A program made the translations under genes and the position numbers. Of a DNA stretch of 64,000 bases, positions 1 to 9,167 are shown in pieces; the first letter of the stretch is position 1; every line of letters starts with the position of its first letter. This DNA is from an uncultured Chryseobacterium sp. Lineage in GTDB: Bacteria > Bacteroidota > Bacteroidia > Flavobacteriales > Weeksellaceae. Below the pieces are notes generated by a model, which saw only the letters and a list, made by a program, of their open reading frames with translations, was not told the origin of the DNA and searched no databases. The stretch is from positions 1-64,000 of the forward strand of contig NZ_CAKZIK010000070.1 of NCBI RefSeq assembly GCF_936933875.1. Direction: 5' to 3'.

Positions 1-1772
1 TAAAGAGGTTTTACCAATTCTAAAAACCATTCTTTGACTTCACCGTCCAAATCCTCGGCTAATTTCTCTTTACACCAATCGTGGTAGGCATTGAGCCAGT
101 TGATTTCAGGTTCAGTAAGCAAAGAAACATCAATTACATTGCGGTCAAACGGACAAATGGTAAGGGTTTCGAATTCATAAAAAGTTCCAAATTCGGTTCG
201 TTCCACTTCTCTTACGGCAATTAAGTTTTCATGACGGATTCCGTAGTGATTTTCAAGATAAAAACCAGGTTCATTGGAAAGAACCATCCCCGGAATCAGT
301 TCTTGGAAATTCATGTCTTTGCGGATGTTTTGGGGACCTTCATGCACATTCATAAAACTTCCGACACCGTGTCCGGTACCGTGGTTATAGTCTTTTCCTT
401 CTTTCCAAAGCGCAAATCTCGCGAAAGCATCCAACTGAACGCCGCGAGTTCCTTTAGGAAATTTCACCATAGAAAGTTGAATTAATCCTTTCAATGCCAG
501 TGTGGAATTGCGCTTGAATTCATCGGAAACCGCTCCTAAAGCCAAAGTTCTGGTGATATCGGTAGTTCCTTCCAAATACTGACCTCCGGAATCTACTAAA
601 ATTGAGGAATCATTGGTCACAGATTTACTGCCTTCTTTCGGTGCAGAATAGTGCATAATCGCCCCATTTTCTTTATAACCAATGATACTTCCGAAACTTT
701 CGCCCACGAAATTCTTACCTTCTTTTCTGAAACCATATAATTTTTCACCAATTGAATATTCGGTCATCGGTTCTTTTCCCGCTTGGTGAGTGAGCCAGTA
801 CAGGAATTTTACCATCGCTACTCCATCGCGCTGCATCACGGTGCGGAAACCCTGTAATTCGGTTTCGTTTTTAATGGCTTTCATTAAATTCCCGGGAACA
901 GGTGCTTTTATCAAGGTATTTTTATCTTTTAAAGCTTCAAAAATCGACTGATTGCTGTTCGGAGAAACCAATACTTTTTCATTTTGGATGGTTTGAAGTT
1001 CCGTATAAAAATCTTCATAAGGCAACATTTTCACCTGCGAATCCTCCATTTGTTTTCTGGCATCAGTATCCAATTTTTCTAAATCCACGAAGAGTTTTGC
1101 TTCATTTTTGGTCAGTAAAATATATCCTAGAAAAACAGGATTGGATTCTACATCGCTTCCCCGTAAATTTAAGGTCCACGCTACATCATCCAAACTTGAA
1201 ATCACATGCACAGAAGCTTCCAACTCTTCCATTTTCTGACGAATATCCATTAATTTTTGGACAACAGATTTCCCGGCTCTTTCCACAGGATGTACAAACA
1301 CCGGATTTTTCTGAGCGTCCGTATTACGGTTGGTCCAAACGTCTTTTAACAAAGGTAAATCGAGCAGTTCTATATTTTTTCGAGATAATTTTTGATGAAG
1401 ATCTTCCCAGTTGGCATGTGATGTTGCTACTGCATTTACAGCGACTTTTCCGCCATTTGGAAGTTGCGAAATAATCCAGTCTATATAATCCGGAGTGTTT
1501 TCTTCACCCATTTTCATCAGTTCGATTCCGGAATCTTTAAGTTCTGCAGCAGCTTGAACAAAATATCTACCATCCGTCCACAAACCTGATTGATCCTTGG
1601 TGAAAACTACAAAACCCGCCGAACCCGTAAATCCGGAAATCCAGCTGCGCTCTTGCCATTCTTTGGGCAAATATTCGCTCATGTGAGGATCTGCCGAGTA
1701 AACGATAAAGGCATCGATGTTATTTTCCTGCATTTTTTTCTGAAGCAGGGCTACTTTTTGTTTAGAAGTCAT
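1..1772 (-). CDS. Xaa-Pro aminopeptidase (M24 family), C-terminus cut by window edge
   Basis: Cytoplasmic aminopeptidase P type enzyme that removes an N-terminal residue preceding proline. The translation has the two creatinase-type N-terminal domains (near the start, DAFIVYSADPHMSEYLP and FTGSAGFVV) followed by the pita-bread catalytic domain. Metal-site motifs are visible: LVDSGGQY and GTTDITRT (Asp ligands), HGTGHGVG (His ligand) and LSNEPGFY with a later Glu. No stop is reached, so about the last few residues lie outside the window. I chose the ATG at 1772 because the following MTSKQKVALLQ matches the usual start of flavobacterial members. An in-frame ATG at 1841 would add 23 residues and follows a degenerate promoter-like TAAATTTTG, so it remains possible. 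The gene is divergent from the M28 peptidase. Confidence 0.9.
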   Translation of the reverse strand, partial: MTSKQKVALLQKKMQENNIDAFIVYSADPHMSEYLPKEWQERSWISGFTGSAGFVVFTKDQSGLWTDGRYFVQAAAELKDSGIELMKMGEENTPDYIDWIISQLPNGGKVAVNAVATSHANWEDLHQKLSRKNIELLDLPLLKDVWTNRNTDAQKNPVFVHPVERAGKSVVQKLMDIRQKMEELEASVHVISSLDDVAWTLNLRGSDVESNPVFLGYILLTKNEAKLFVDLEKLDTDARKQMEDSQVKMLPYEDFYTELQTIQNEKVLVSPNSNQSIFEALKDKNTLIKAPVPGNLMKAIKNETELQGFRTVMQRDGVAMVKFLYWLTHQAGKEPMTEYSIGEKLYGFRKEGKNFVGESFGSIIGYKENGAIMHYSAPKEGSKSVTNDSSILVDSGGQYLEGTTDITRTLALGAVSDEFKRNSTLALKGLIQLSMVKFPKGTRGVQLDAFARFALWKEGKDYNHGTGHGVGSFMNVHEGPQNIRKDMNFQELIPGMVLSNEPGFYLENHYGIRHENLIAVREVERTEFGTFYEFETLTICPFDRNVIDVSLLTEPEINWLNAYHDWCKEKLAEDLDGEVKEWFLELVKPL

Positions 1773-1989
1773 TGTATTGATTTGGGTAAAAACGTCTAAA
1801 AGATTCGGGCTTTCCGAACCTAATTTTTCTCTTGAAACCATTTTCAAAATTTAGGAGCCTAAAATTAATGAATTTTGATGAATAATACCGAAACGAATTA
1901 TGATGAAACCAATCATAAACTAAGCACTTTCTCTTTTGTTCGTCTTTGTTTTGAAATTTTCACTAATTTCATCGGGCAAAATAATGTAC

Positions 1990-3540
1990 ATGAAATATTA
2001 CTCAAAATTTTTAATGACTTCGGCAGTTTTAGTAGCCGGATTATCATTTGCGCAGACTCAGCAAGAAATGGTAAAATCCATTATGGAGGAAGCATACAAC
2101 AATTCCCAAACCGAAAAATTAGCATTTGAATTAATTGACGGAATTGGTCCTCGTTTAGTTGGAAGCCCGAAAATGCAGCAGGCTCATGATTGGGCGGTTA
2201 AAAAGTTCGGCACTTGGGGAATCTCTGCAAGAAATGAACAGTGGGGAGAATGGAAATCCTGGGAACGCGGAACATCTTCTGTGGAAATGGTTTATCCGCA
2301 ACTGAAATCTTTGGAAGGAAGACAATTGGCATGGAGTCCGGCCACATCTGCGAAAGGAGTAACTGCGGAGGTGATCATGTTGCCCATATTCAAATCAAAA
2401 GAAGAATTTACAAAGTGGCTTCCGAAAGTGAAAGGAAAATTGGTGATGGTTTCACAATATCAGACGTCCGGAAGACCGGAATACAACTGGAAAGAATTTG
2501 CTACAACCGAATCTTTCGAAAAATATCAGAAGGAAACCGAAAAAGCAACTTCAGAATGGAATAAATCTCTTGAAACCATCGGATTAACCTGGAGAACTTT
2601 AAACAAACCTTTTGAAGAAGCCGGAGCTGCCGGAATTGTGTGGAGCAACTGGAGCAAAGGTTTTGGCGTGAATAAAGTTTTCTTTGCAGGAACAAAAAAA
2701 ATCCCTGTAGTTGATGTTTCTCTTGAGGATTACGGTCAACTGTACAGAATGCTTCAAAACGGAATCACTCCTAAACTAAAAATTGTTGCCAACAGTAAAG
2801 ATTTGGGAACTGCGCCTACTTTCAACACTGTTGCAGAAATTAAAGGAACCGAAAAACCTGATGAATACGTTATTCTTTCGGCTCACCTCGATTCTTGGGA
2901 TGGCGGAACCGGTGCAACGGATAACGGAACCGGAACAGTAACCATGATGGAAGTGGCTCGAATTCTAAAAAAATTATATCCAAACCCTAAAAGAACCATT
3001 GTTGTTGGACTTTGGGGAAGTGAAGAGCAAGGTTTAAACGGAAGTCGCGGTTATGTTTGGGCTCATAAAGACCAAATGCCGAAAGTTCAGGCAGTTTTCA
3101 ATCAGGATAATGGAACCGGAAGAATTCAGAATATCAGTGGACAGGGATTTTTGAATTCTTACGATTATTTACAGCGTTGGATTAATGCCGCTCCAAAGGA
3201 ATTAACGAAGGATATTAAAACTACTTTTCCGGGATTTCCTGGAGGTGGCGGAAGCGATCATGCCTCTTTTGTAGCGGCAGGAGCTCCTGCATTTATGCTC
3301 GGTTCTTTAAGTTGGTCTTACGGAAATTACACATGGCACACCAACAGAGATACTTACGACAAAATTGTTTTTGATGATTTGAAAAATAACGTGGCTTTAA
3401 TTGCAATTATGACTTATATGGCAAGTGAAGATCCTGAAAAATCTTCTGCAGAAAAAATTAAAATGCCTGTAAATTCCTCAGGAAAGGTTGCAGAATGGCC
3501 GGAAGTGAAAGAGCCAACCAGAAAAGGAGGGTTTGATTAA
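1990..3540 (+). CDS. Secreted M28 family zinc aminopeptidase
   Basis: Exported metallopeptidase, probably an aminopeptidase acting in the periplasm or at the cell surface. Residues 1-21 form a signal peptide (MKYYSKF, hydrophobic stretch, cleavage near SFAQ). A PA-like insert occupies roughly residues 100-270, and the M28 catalytic domain follows. Co-catalytic zinc ligands typical of M28 are visible: His in SAHLDSWDGG, Asp in GATDNGTG, the Glu pair in WGSEEQGLNG, Asp in NQDNGTGR and His in GSDHASF. A second ATG six bases upstream and a longer in-frame start at 1936 exist, but MKYYSKF gives a normal signal peptide. The gene ends at a strong hairpin terminator shared with the convergent exonuclease gene. 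Length of 516 residues fits plasma glutamate carboxypeptidase-like M28 proteins. Confidence 0.9.
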   Translation: MKYYSKFLMTSAVLVAGLSFAQTQQEMVKSIMEEAYNNSQTEKLAFELIDGIGPRLVGSPKMQQAHDWAVKKFGTWGISARNEQWGEWKSWERGTSSVEMVYPQLKSLEGRQLAWSPATSAKGVTAEVIMLPIFKSKEEFTKWLPKVKGKLVMVSQYQTSGRPEYNWKEFATTESFEKYQKETEKATSEWNKSLETIGLTWRTLNKPFEEAGAAGIVWSNWSKGFGVNKVFFAGTKKIPVVDVSLEDYGQLYRMLQNGITPKLKIVANSKDLGTAPTFNTVAEIKGTEKPDEYVILSAHLDSWDGGTGATDNGTGTVTMMEVARILKKLYPNPKRTIVVGLWGSEEQGLNGSRGYVWAHKDQMPKVQAVFNQDNGTGRIQNISGQGFLNSYDYLQRWINAAPKELTKDIKTTFPGFPGGGGSDHASFVAAGAPAFMLGSLSWSYGNYTWHTNRDTYDKIVFDDLKNNVALIAIMTYMASEDPEKSSAEKIKMPVNSSGKVAEWPEVKEPTRKGGFD

Positions 3541-3566
3541 GAGAAAACAGTCACTAATCTAAGATA

Positions 3567-3595
3567 AAAATCCGCAGAATTCTCTGCGGATTTTC
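3567..3595. terminator. Bidirectional intrinsic terminator
   Basis: Perfect inverted repeat TCCGCAGA-ATTC-TCTGCGGA (3571-3590), extended by A/T pairs and followed by T-rich sequence on both strands. It lies between the convergent M28 peptidase and exonuclease III genes. The same stem core recurs at 26860. Confidence 0.85.
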
Positions 3596-4366
3596 TTATT
3601 CAATTTCAATCCAAACCGGAGCATGATCACTGCTCTTTTCCCAGCCGCGAACGTGTTTGTCCACTTTTGCTTCTTTCAGTTTGTCTTTTAATTCCGGTGA
3701 AAGCAAAAAATGGTCAATTCTTAAACCGGCATTTCTTTCGTAGGCATTTCGGAAATAATCCCAAAAAGTATAAATAACTTCATCGGGATAAATTTCGCGG
3801 ATTGCATCTGTCCAACCCTGATTTAACAGTTCAAAAAAAGCATCACGAACTTCAATTCTGAAAAGCGCATCGTTAATCCACTTTTCCGGTTTATAAACAT
3901 CTTTTTCTGTGGGCATTACGTTGAAATCGCCGATTAAAATTGCAGGTTTTTCTGAAGAAATCAACAGTTCGGCTCTTGCTTGAAGTCTTTCGAACCATTT
4001 TAATTTATAGTTGAATTTTGGTCCCAGATAAGGATTTCCGTTGGGTAAATAAATACAGGCAATAATTAAATCTCCGATTTTTGCTTCCAGATAACGGCTT
4101 TGTTCATCTTCATCATCGCCTTCTAAAATATTTGTCCTTAAAACAGGTTTTTCATTTTTTGAAAGAATGGCAACTCCGTTCCACGATTTCTGTCCTTTCC
4201 AAACTGCGTGATAACCGGCTTCTTCAATTTCTTTGAGGGGAAATTTTTCCTGAGGCGCTTTCAGTTCCTGAAGACAGACAATGTCGGGTTCTGCTTCTTC
4301 GAGCCATTTTAGAAGAACCGGAAGCCTTCCGTTAACACCGTTTACGTTGTAGGTTGCGATTTTCAT
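3596..4366 (-). CDS. xth: Exodeoxyribonuclease III / AP endonuclease
   Basis: Base-excision repair enzyme of the exonuclease III family that cuts abasic sites and trims 3' ends. All family motifs are present: MKIATYNVNGVNGR at the N-terminus, the metal-binding Glu34 in CLQELKAP, YLPNGNP, GDFNVMP, the LRIDHFLLSP region, and the catalytic C-terminal SSDHAPVWIEIE. The 256-residue length is normal for the family. It starts 36 bases after the stop of the DnaE2-like polymerase gene on the same strand, so it is probably the last gene of a dnaE2-xth transcript ending at the 3567 hairpin. Its position makes it the outer gene of the minus-strand half of the repair island. Confidence 0.93.
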   Translation of the reverse strand: MKIATYNVNGVNGRLPVLLKWLEEAEPDIVCLQELKAPQEKFPLKEIEEAGYHAVWKGQKSWNGVAILSKNEKPVLRTNILEGDDEDEQSRYLEAKIGDLIIACIYLPNGNPYLGPKFNYKLKWFERLQARAELLISSEKPAILIGDFNVMPTEKDVYKPEKWINDALFRIEVRDAFFELLNQGWTDAIREIYPDEVIYTFWDYFRNAYERNAGLRIDHFLLSPELKDKLKEAKVDKHVRGWEKSSDHAPVWIEIE

Positions 4367-4402
4367 ATAATTATTTTGAAACTTAAATTTAAGATTTTTT
4401 CC

Positions 4403-7400
4403 TTACATTTTATGTCTCGGCAAACCAATTTCGTGTTCCTGAGGATACGGTTTTCGCCAGGTCATACTCACATCTTCGTTTATTTTCCGGTGCACTTCGA
4501 AGCGTTTTTCTTTATCGTGGCCATATCTCGGATCCGGAATGAACGGCATTTTCGCCATTTTATGAATGGTAATGGTTGGGAAATGAAAATCCACTTCCAC
4601 CGTTCCCAAAAGCAGATAACAGCCGCCTCCTGCAAACGGAAATTCTTCGAGAGAATTCGGGAAATGTGCCGTGTCAAAATATTCGCCTTCCGCATCAATC
4701 CAGGTTCCAAAAAACATGGTTCCGCGCTTGGTGGGAACGTGTTTTCGCGAAATTAAATACGCCAACATTTTCACCTGCTTTTTATGGAATTTCAGTAAAT
4801 CTTTTGCCATCACACTTCCACGGTATTTGGTCTGCAACAAATCAAACGGACTGCACGAAACCGGAAATCCTACAATTTCAATTTCATCAAAAGCATCTTC
4901 GAAAAAATCGCGCTTCAGTTCGGGAAGTTTGTATTCTTTTTTGGGTTCTTCAATCAGCATTAAACCACGGTTTTCAGGTTTAAAATTAATCATCAGCAAA
5001 CGTGCTTCCACCAAAAGTTCGTTTTTCTGTTTTCCGGTAAAACGAAAGGCACCTATGAAAATTAAAATCTGCAGCGACTCAATTCCAATCGGAACTCTTC
5101 GGATAAAATCTTCGAGCGACGTATAATCGCCGTTTTTCAATCGTTCCTCCACGATAAATTCAGTCATCCTAAATTCCAGTTTTTCAATGTGCATCAAACC
5201 TAAAAAAACATCAGTTCCGTAAACGGTAGTTTCATACAAACTCCGGTTAACACAAGGATTATGAATGGTTGCACCGGTCATTCTGCATTCGTGAACATAA
5301 ACTTCAGTTCGGTAAAAACCTCCTCCATTGTTAATCGCAGCAACCATAAATTCGATAGGAAAATACACTTTCAGATACAGACTTTGGTAACTTTCCACCG
5401 CATAACTCGCGGAATGTGCTTTGCAAAAAGAATAACCTGCGAAACTCTCAATCTGACGGTAAACTTCTTTCGATAATTTCTCGGGATGTCCCTGTTTTGC
5501 GCAACTTTCAAAAAAATCGTCTCGTACTTCCTGCAGTTTTTTAATGGAACGTTCTTTTCCACTCATCGCTCTGCGCAAAATATCGCCTTTGTCCGCTGAA
5601 ACGCCGCCAAAACCGAGCGCAATTTTAATCACATCTTCCTGATACACCATAATTCCGTAGGTTTCGCCAAGTTGTTCCTCAAAAACCGGATGAAAATATT
5701 CGAATTTGTCGGGATGATTGTGGCGGAAAATATATTCACGCATCATGCCGCTTTGCGCAACTCCGGGACGAATGATGGAACTTGCCGCGACCAAAACTTT
5801 GTAATTATCGCATTTCAGACGGCGCAGCAAACCGCGCATTGCCGGACTTTCGATGTAGAAACAGCCCAAAGTTTTTCCGCGGCTTAAGTATTCGTTGCAG
5901 TTTTTTTCATTCAGAGAAATTCTCGTATCACGAATATCAACGTCGATATTTTTGTTCTGTTTGATGAGTTTTACGGCATCGTTAATCGTTCCCAAACCGC
6001 GCTGAGAAAGAATATCAAATTTTTCCAGACCAATTGCTTCGGCAACATTCATATCAAACTGAACAATCGGGAAACCTTTCGGTGGCATTTCCAGAGCGGT
6101 GTAATTCGTAATCGGCTCTTCGGAAATCAGGATTCCGCAGGAATGCATGCTGCGTTGGTTTGGAAATTTTTCCAACAGTTTTCCGTATTTCTGCACGAGT
6201 TTTACAATTTTGTTATCGTCGTGCGTTTCCAAAGGTTTTGTCGCCAAAGCATCGAGTTCTTCTTTCGGCAACCCAAACGCTTTCCCAACTTCCCGAAAAA
6301 TCGAGCGGTATTTGAATTCCACATTGGTTCCGCAAAATGCAACGTGGTCTTTTCCGTATTTTTCGAAAATATATTTGAGGATTTCATCGCGATCGCGCCA
6401 ACTCCAGTCGATATCGAAATCGGGTGGAGATTTTCGGTTTAAATTTAGAAATCGTTCAAAATAAAGATCGAGTTCGATGGGACAGATATCTGTAATTCCG
6501 AGGCAGTAACTCACGATAGAATTTGCGCCGGAACCGCGACCAACATGCATAAAACCACGACTGTTACTGTATTGAACAATATCCCAGGTTATTAAGAAGT
6601 AGCCACCGAAATTCAGATTATCAATCACTTTCAGTTCTTTTTCCACCCGTTTTTTAGCTATTTCATTATCGTCTGCATATCTTTTTTTGAAACCTTCATA
6701 CGCGAGTTTTCGTAAAAGTTCAGCATCTTCGGCTTTGCTTCCCGTGAAATGCTGTTTATTTTTTGGTTTTTTAAAATTGAATTTGAAATCACACTCTTCC
6801 AGAATTTTTTGAGCATTCAAAACCAGTTGCGGATAATTTCTGTAAATCTTTCGGATTTCTTCTTCACTTTTCATCACTTCTGAAGGTTTGCAGACGTCAT
6901 TTTCTTCAAGTTTTGAAAGCAAAGTATTTTTGTCAATCGCACGTAAAATCCGATGTAAATTATATTCCTGTTTTGTTTTGAAAGTGACGGGATGAAGCAC
7001 CGTCATTTTCTCCAAAAACTTCCTGAATTCAGGCTTTATCAAAAGATTAAGTTCTTCCGGACGAACACCGATAAATTCATTTTCTTTCAAAATTTCAGGA
7101 AAATTCGTCATCGGATAAATGATGAAACTGTCTTTAAAATTGGGTGAAACTTGAGGAAGTTCACCGTTATTACAATTAAAATCGGTCAACATTCGGTTGA
7201 TTTCGCCAATTCCTTCAAAACGTTTTGCCAAAGCGATGTAGAGCAGTTCATTTTCCCTGCGGATTTCCACACCTGCAACGGCTTTTATTCCAACTTTTTC
7301 GCATTCTCCATAGAAATCATAAATTCCGGTAATGGTATTGATATCGGTCAATGTCAAGGTTTTCACCTCCAATTTTACCGCCTGTTTCACCAAATCTTCA

Positions 7401-7453
7401 ATGGAAATGGTGCCGAAACGGAGACTGTGATAAGTGTGGGTGTTGAGATACAT
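4403..7453 (-). CDS. dnaE2: DNA polymerase III alpha subunit, short DnaE2 (error-prone) type
   Basis: C-family DNA polymerase of 1016 residues, closer in size to DnaE2/ImuC than to the much longer replicative alpha subunit. Domains in order: N-terminal PHP domain (HTYHSLRFG, LTLTDINTITG), palm and fingers with GRGSGANSIVSY near 305 and catalytic Asp345/Asp347 in PPDFDIDW, third Asp in LEKFDILS, then a helix-hairpin-helix region and a C-terminal OB fold (MLAYLISRKHVPTKRGT). The PHP motif has TDIN where active enzymes have DH, so proofreading is probably lost. An upstream in-frame extension to 7567 passes through a dispersed repeat and is not counted. The ATG at 7465 also lies at the repeat edge, so 7453 is preferred. 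Role inferred: translesion synthesis with the neighbouring DinB. Confidence 0.9.
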   Translation of the reverse strand: MYLNTHTYHSLRFGTISIEDLVKQAVKLEVKTLTLTDINTITGIYDFYGECEKVGIKAVAGVEIRRENELLYIALAKRFEGIGEINRMLTDFNCNNGELPQVSPNFKDSFIIYPMTNFPEILKENEFIGVRPEELNLLIKPEFRKFLEKMTVLHPVTFKTKQEYNLHRILRAIDKNTLLSKLEENDVCKPSEVMKSEEEIRKIYRNYPQLVLNAQKILEECDFKFNFKKPKNKQHFTGSKAEDAELLRKLAYEGFKKRYADDNEIAKKRVEKELKVIDNLNFGGYFLITWDIVQYSNSRGFMHVGRGSGANSIVSYCLGITDICPIELDLYFERFLNLNRKSPPDFDIDWSWRDRDEILKYIFEKYGKDHVAFCGTNVEFKYRSIFREVGKAFGLPKEELDALATKPLETHDDNKIVKLVQKYGKLLEKFPNQRSMHSCGILISEEPITNYTALEMPPKGFPIVQFDMNVAEAIGLEKFDILSQRGLGTINDAVKLIKQNKNIDVDIRDTRISLNEKNCNEYLSRGKTLGCFYIESPAMRGLLRRLKCDNYKVLVAASSIIRPGVAQSGMMREYIFRHNHPDKFEYFHPVFEEQLGETYGIMVYQEDVIKIALGFGGVSADKGDILRRAMSGKERSIKKLQEVRDDFFESCAKQGHPEKLSKEVYRQIESFAGYSFCKAHSASYAVESYQSLYLKVYFPIEFMVAAINNGGGFYRTEVYVHECRMTGATIHNPCVNRSLYETTVYGTDVFLGLMHIEKLEFRMTEFIVEERLKNGDYTSLEDFIRRVPIGIESLQILIFIGAFRFTGKQKNELLVEARLLMINFKPENRGLMLIEEPKKEYKLPELKRDFFEDAFDEIEIVGFPVSCSPFDLLQTKYRGSVMAKDLLKFHKKQVKMLAYLISRKHVPTKRGTMFFGTWIDAEGEYFDTAHFPNSLEEFPFAGGGCYLLLGTVEVDFHFPTITIHKMAKMPFIPDPRYGHDKEKRFEVHRKINEDVSMTWRKPYPQEHEIGLPRHKM

Positions 7454-7847
7454 TTTTTTAGTCATTGCGAGGAGAACAACGCAGTGAAACCACGAGGCAA
7501 TCCTTTGTTTTTTTATGTTCTTCTGTCTTGAAATCGAAGATTCGGCGAAGCCAAACAAAAGAACCAATCCGCCGCGGCGGACAAGCCTGGATTTTTTTTG
7601 CTAAAAAAGTTTTCATTCCGCTAAAAGATTTAAAACTCGCGCGATTGGTGTTTAGTTCTTCAATCGGAGATTATTACCTCGCTCCAACACTAAATCTTTT
7701 TTTAACGCTCCATTTCAACTTTTTCTTAACGCAAATTGATCCTAGGTCATTTTAGTGGACGCTAATATTGACTACCTAATTGGCGCTCGCTTCGCTCGCG
7801 CCGCATTTTAATCTTGATTCTTGACTCTTGGTTCTTGATTCTTGGCT
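7454..7847. repeat. 394-base intergenic region made of repeat-like fragments
   Basis: No gene is supported here. From left to right it holds a GTCATTGCGAGGAG...CGAGGCAATCC element (7461-7503), a perfect 14-base GC palindrome TCCGCCGCGGCGGA (7568-7581), AT-rich filler, a GC-rich GGCGC...GCGCC hairpin (about 7782-7802) and a CTTGATTCTTG-type short tandem repeat (7811-7850) that runs up to the dinB stop codon. The mixture looks like remnants of several dispersed repeat families. A plus-strand open frame across 7465-7755 has low-complexity content and no recognisable protein. Confidence 0.6.
7461..7503. repeat. Dispersed GTCATTGCGAGG-type repeat abutting the dnaE2 start
   Basis: The element begins GTCATTGCGAGGAG and ends CGAGGCAATCC, giving imperfect ATTGC...GCAAT inverted ends. 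From memory this matches a short repeat scattered in many bacterial genomes. Its inner end is only about eight bases from the dnaE2 start codon, so it probably forms part of that gene's 5' leader. Confidence 0.6.
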
Positions 7848-8990
7848 CTAAATTAAAAATCCCGAAGCCCTTCCTACCGCATTTTTTCCAAACCTGTTTT
7901 TAATTCTGTCCATTGATTGGTATAAATTTATCAATTCTTCTGTGTCTTCAAAAAGATTCATTTGATGGTTGCCGTGAACCAAATTTGTGAAACGCAGACC
8001 CACCAAACGCAGACGCATTCTTCTGGTATATAATTTTTCAAACAAATCGAGCGCAATCCTCGACAAAGTATGGTCTACAGCGGTGTAAGCAACTCTGCAC
8101 TGTTTCGTTTCCGTATCGAAATTGGCGTAACGGATTTTCAAAACCACTGTTGAAGTGAGCCATTTTTCTTTTCTTAACTGATAAGCCAGCGATTCCGCCA
8201 TTCCCGAAATCAGGCTTTTTAACTGTAAAATATCCATGGTATCATTGGTAAAAGTATGTTCTGTGGAAATAGATTTTCGTTCTGTGTACGGAATAACGGG
8301 CGTTTCATCGATTCCGTTGGCTTTTTTCCATAATTCAGTTCCGTTTTTGCCAATCATTTGCTGCAGAATTTCAACGGGCATTTCGGAAAGCGTCTGAATT
8401 TTTCGGATTCCAATTCTTGACAGTAACTGATACGTGACATCTCCCACCATCGGAATTTTTTTGATGGAAAGCGGATTGAGGAACGGTTGTATTACATCGT
8501 GTTTCAGTTCGAGTCTTCCAATTGGTTTTGCTTCTCCGGTTCCGATTTTAGAGACGGTTTTATTTTCTGAAAGTGCAAAACTGATGGGCAAACCTGTTTC
8601 TTTCGTCACATAATCTGCAATTTCTGAAGTCCACTGATAACAGCCGAAAAATTTATCCATTCCAGAAAGATCAAGGTAAAATTCATCAATACTCGCTTTT
8701 TCCAAAATGGGAACTTTTTCCTGAATGATTTCCGTGACTTCATAGGATTTTTTCGAGAAAAATTCCATGTCGCCACGAACTACTTTTGCATCTGGACACA
8801 GCCTTAAAGCCATTTTCATGGGCATTGCAGAACGCACTCCAAAATATCGCGCTTCATAAGAACATGACGCAACAACACCGCGATCTCCACCACCGATGAT
8901 GACAGGAATTCCCTCCAAAGCAGAATTCTGAAGCCTTGCACACGACACAAAAAATGTGTCCAAATCCATATGAACAATTGCACGATTCAT
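7848..8990 (-). CDS. dinB: DNA polymerase IV (Y-family translesion polymerase)
   Basis: Y-family polymerase that copies past damaged bases. The catalytic carboxylates are intact: Asp9 in HMDLDTFF and the Asp-Glu pair in KASIDEFYLDLSG. Other Y-family features are RYFGVRSAMPM (fingers), the helix-hairpin-helix region around IPMVGDVTYQLLSRIG, and a C-terminal little-finger domain. QMNLFED near residue 345 is a good beta-clamp-binding peptide. At 380 residues it has normal length. It lies 394 bases upstream of the DnaE2-like gene on the same strand. Because its active site is intact, it differs from the inactive ImuB partner of classic DnaE2 mutasomes. A TAATTTTG promoter element ends four bases before the ATG, suggesting a nearly leaderless transcript. 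Confidence 0.94.
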   Translation of the reverse strand: MNRAIVHMDLDTFFVSCARLQNSALEGIPVIIGGGDRGVVASCSYEARYFGVRSAMPMKMALRLCPDAKVVRGDMEFFSKKSYEVTEIIQEKVPILEKASIDEFYLDLSGMDKFFGCYQWTSEIADYVTKETGLPISFALSENKTVSKIGTGEAKPIGRLELKHDVIQPFLNPLSIKKIPMVGDVTYQLLSRIGIRKIQTLSEMPVEILQQMIGKNGTELWKKANGIDETPVIPYTERKSISTEHTFTNDTMDILQLKSLISGMAESLAYQLRKEKWLTSTVVLKIRYANFDTETKQCRVAYTAVDHTLSRIALDLFEKLYTRRMRLRLVGLRFTNLVHGNHQMNLFEDTEELINLYQSMDRIKNRFGKNAVGRASGFLI

Positions 8991-8994
8991 GTGA

Positions 8995-9002
8995 CAAAAT
9001 TA
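8995..9002 (-). promoter_or_regulatory. Putative -7 promoter element for dinB
   Basis: On the minus strand TAATTTTG fits the Bacteroidota TAnnTTTG element and is followed by four bases and the dinB ATG. No clear TTTG is seen at the -33 position. A 7-bp inverted repeat, ATTTTTA-ATTGA-TAAAAAT (9026-9044), lies just upstream and could be an operator, but such repeats arise easily in AT-rich DNA. Confidence 0.45.
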
Positions 9003-9167
9003 TTACGATTTGTATCAATATTTTTATTTTTAATTGATAAAAATTATAGCAATATTTCGAGTGAAATTTCAACTGTTTTAAACACAGGATTATATATGAT
9101 TTTCCGGATATTCTGTTAAATATTTTGCACTCAATTCCTTAATTTTATAATCTAATTCACAAAAATT

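Noticed and set aside
7454..7567. N-terminal extension of the DnaE2-like gene to an ATG at 7567 (38 extra residues).
   Set aside because: The extension reads through a dispersed GTCATTGCGAGG repeat and has no polymerase-like sequence; the family N-terminus (MYLNTHTYHS) starts at 7453.
7465..7755. A 96-residue plus-strand frame upstream of dnaE2.
   Set aside because: Composed of repeat and low-complexity sequence; no conserved protein pattern.
9026..9044. ATTTTTA-ATTGA-TAAAAAT as an SOS-type operator between dinB and ku.
   Set aside because: Only A/T bases in the arms, so it could arise by chance; kept only as a remark under the dinB promoter and not claimed as a LexA site.
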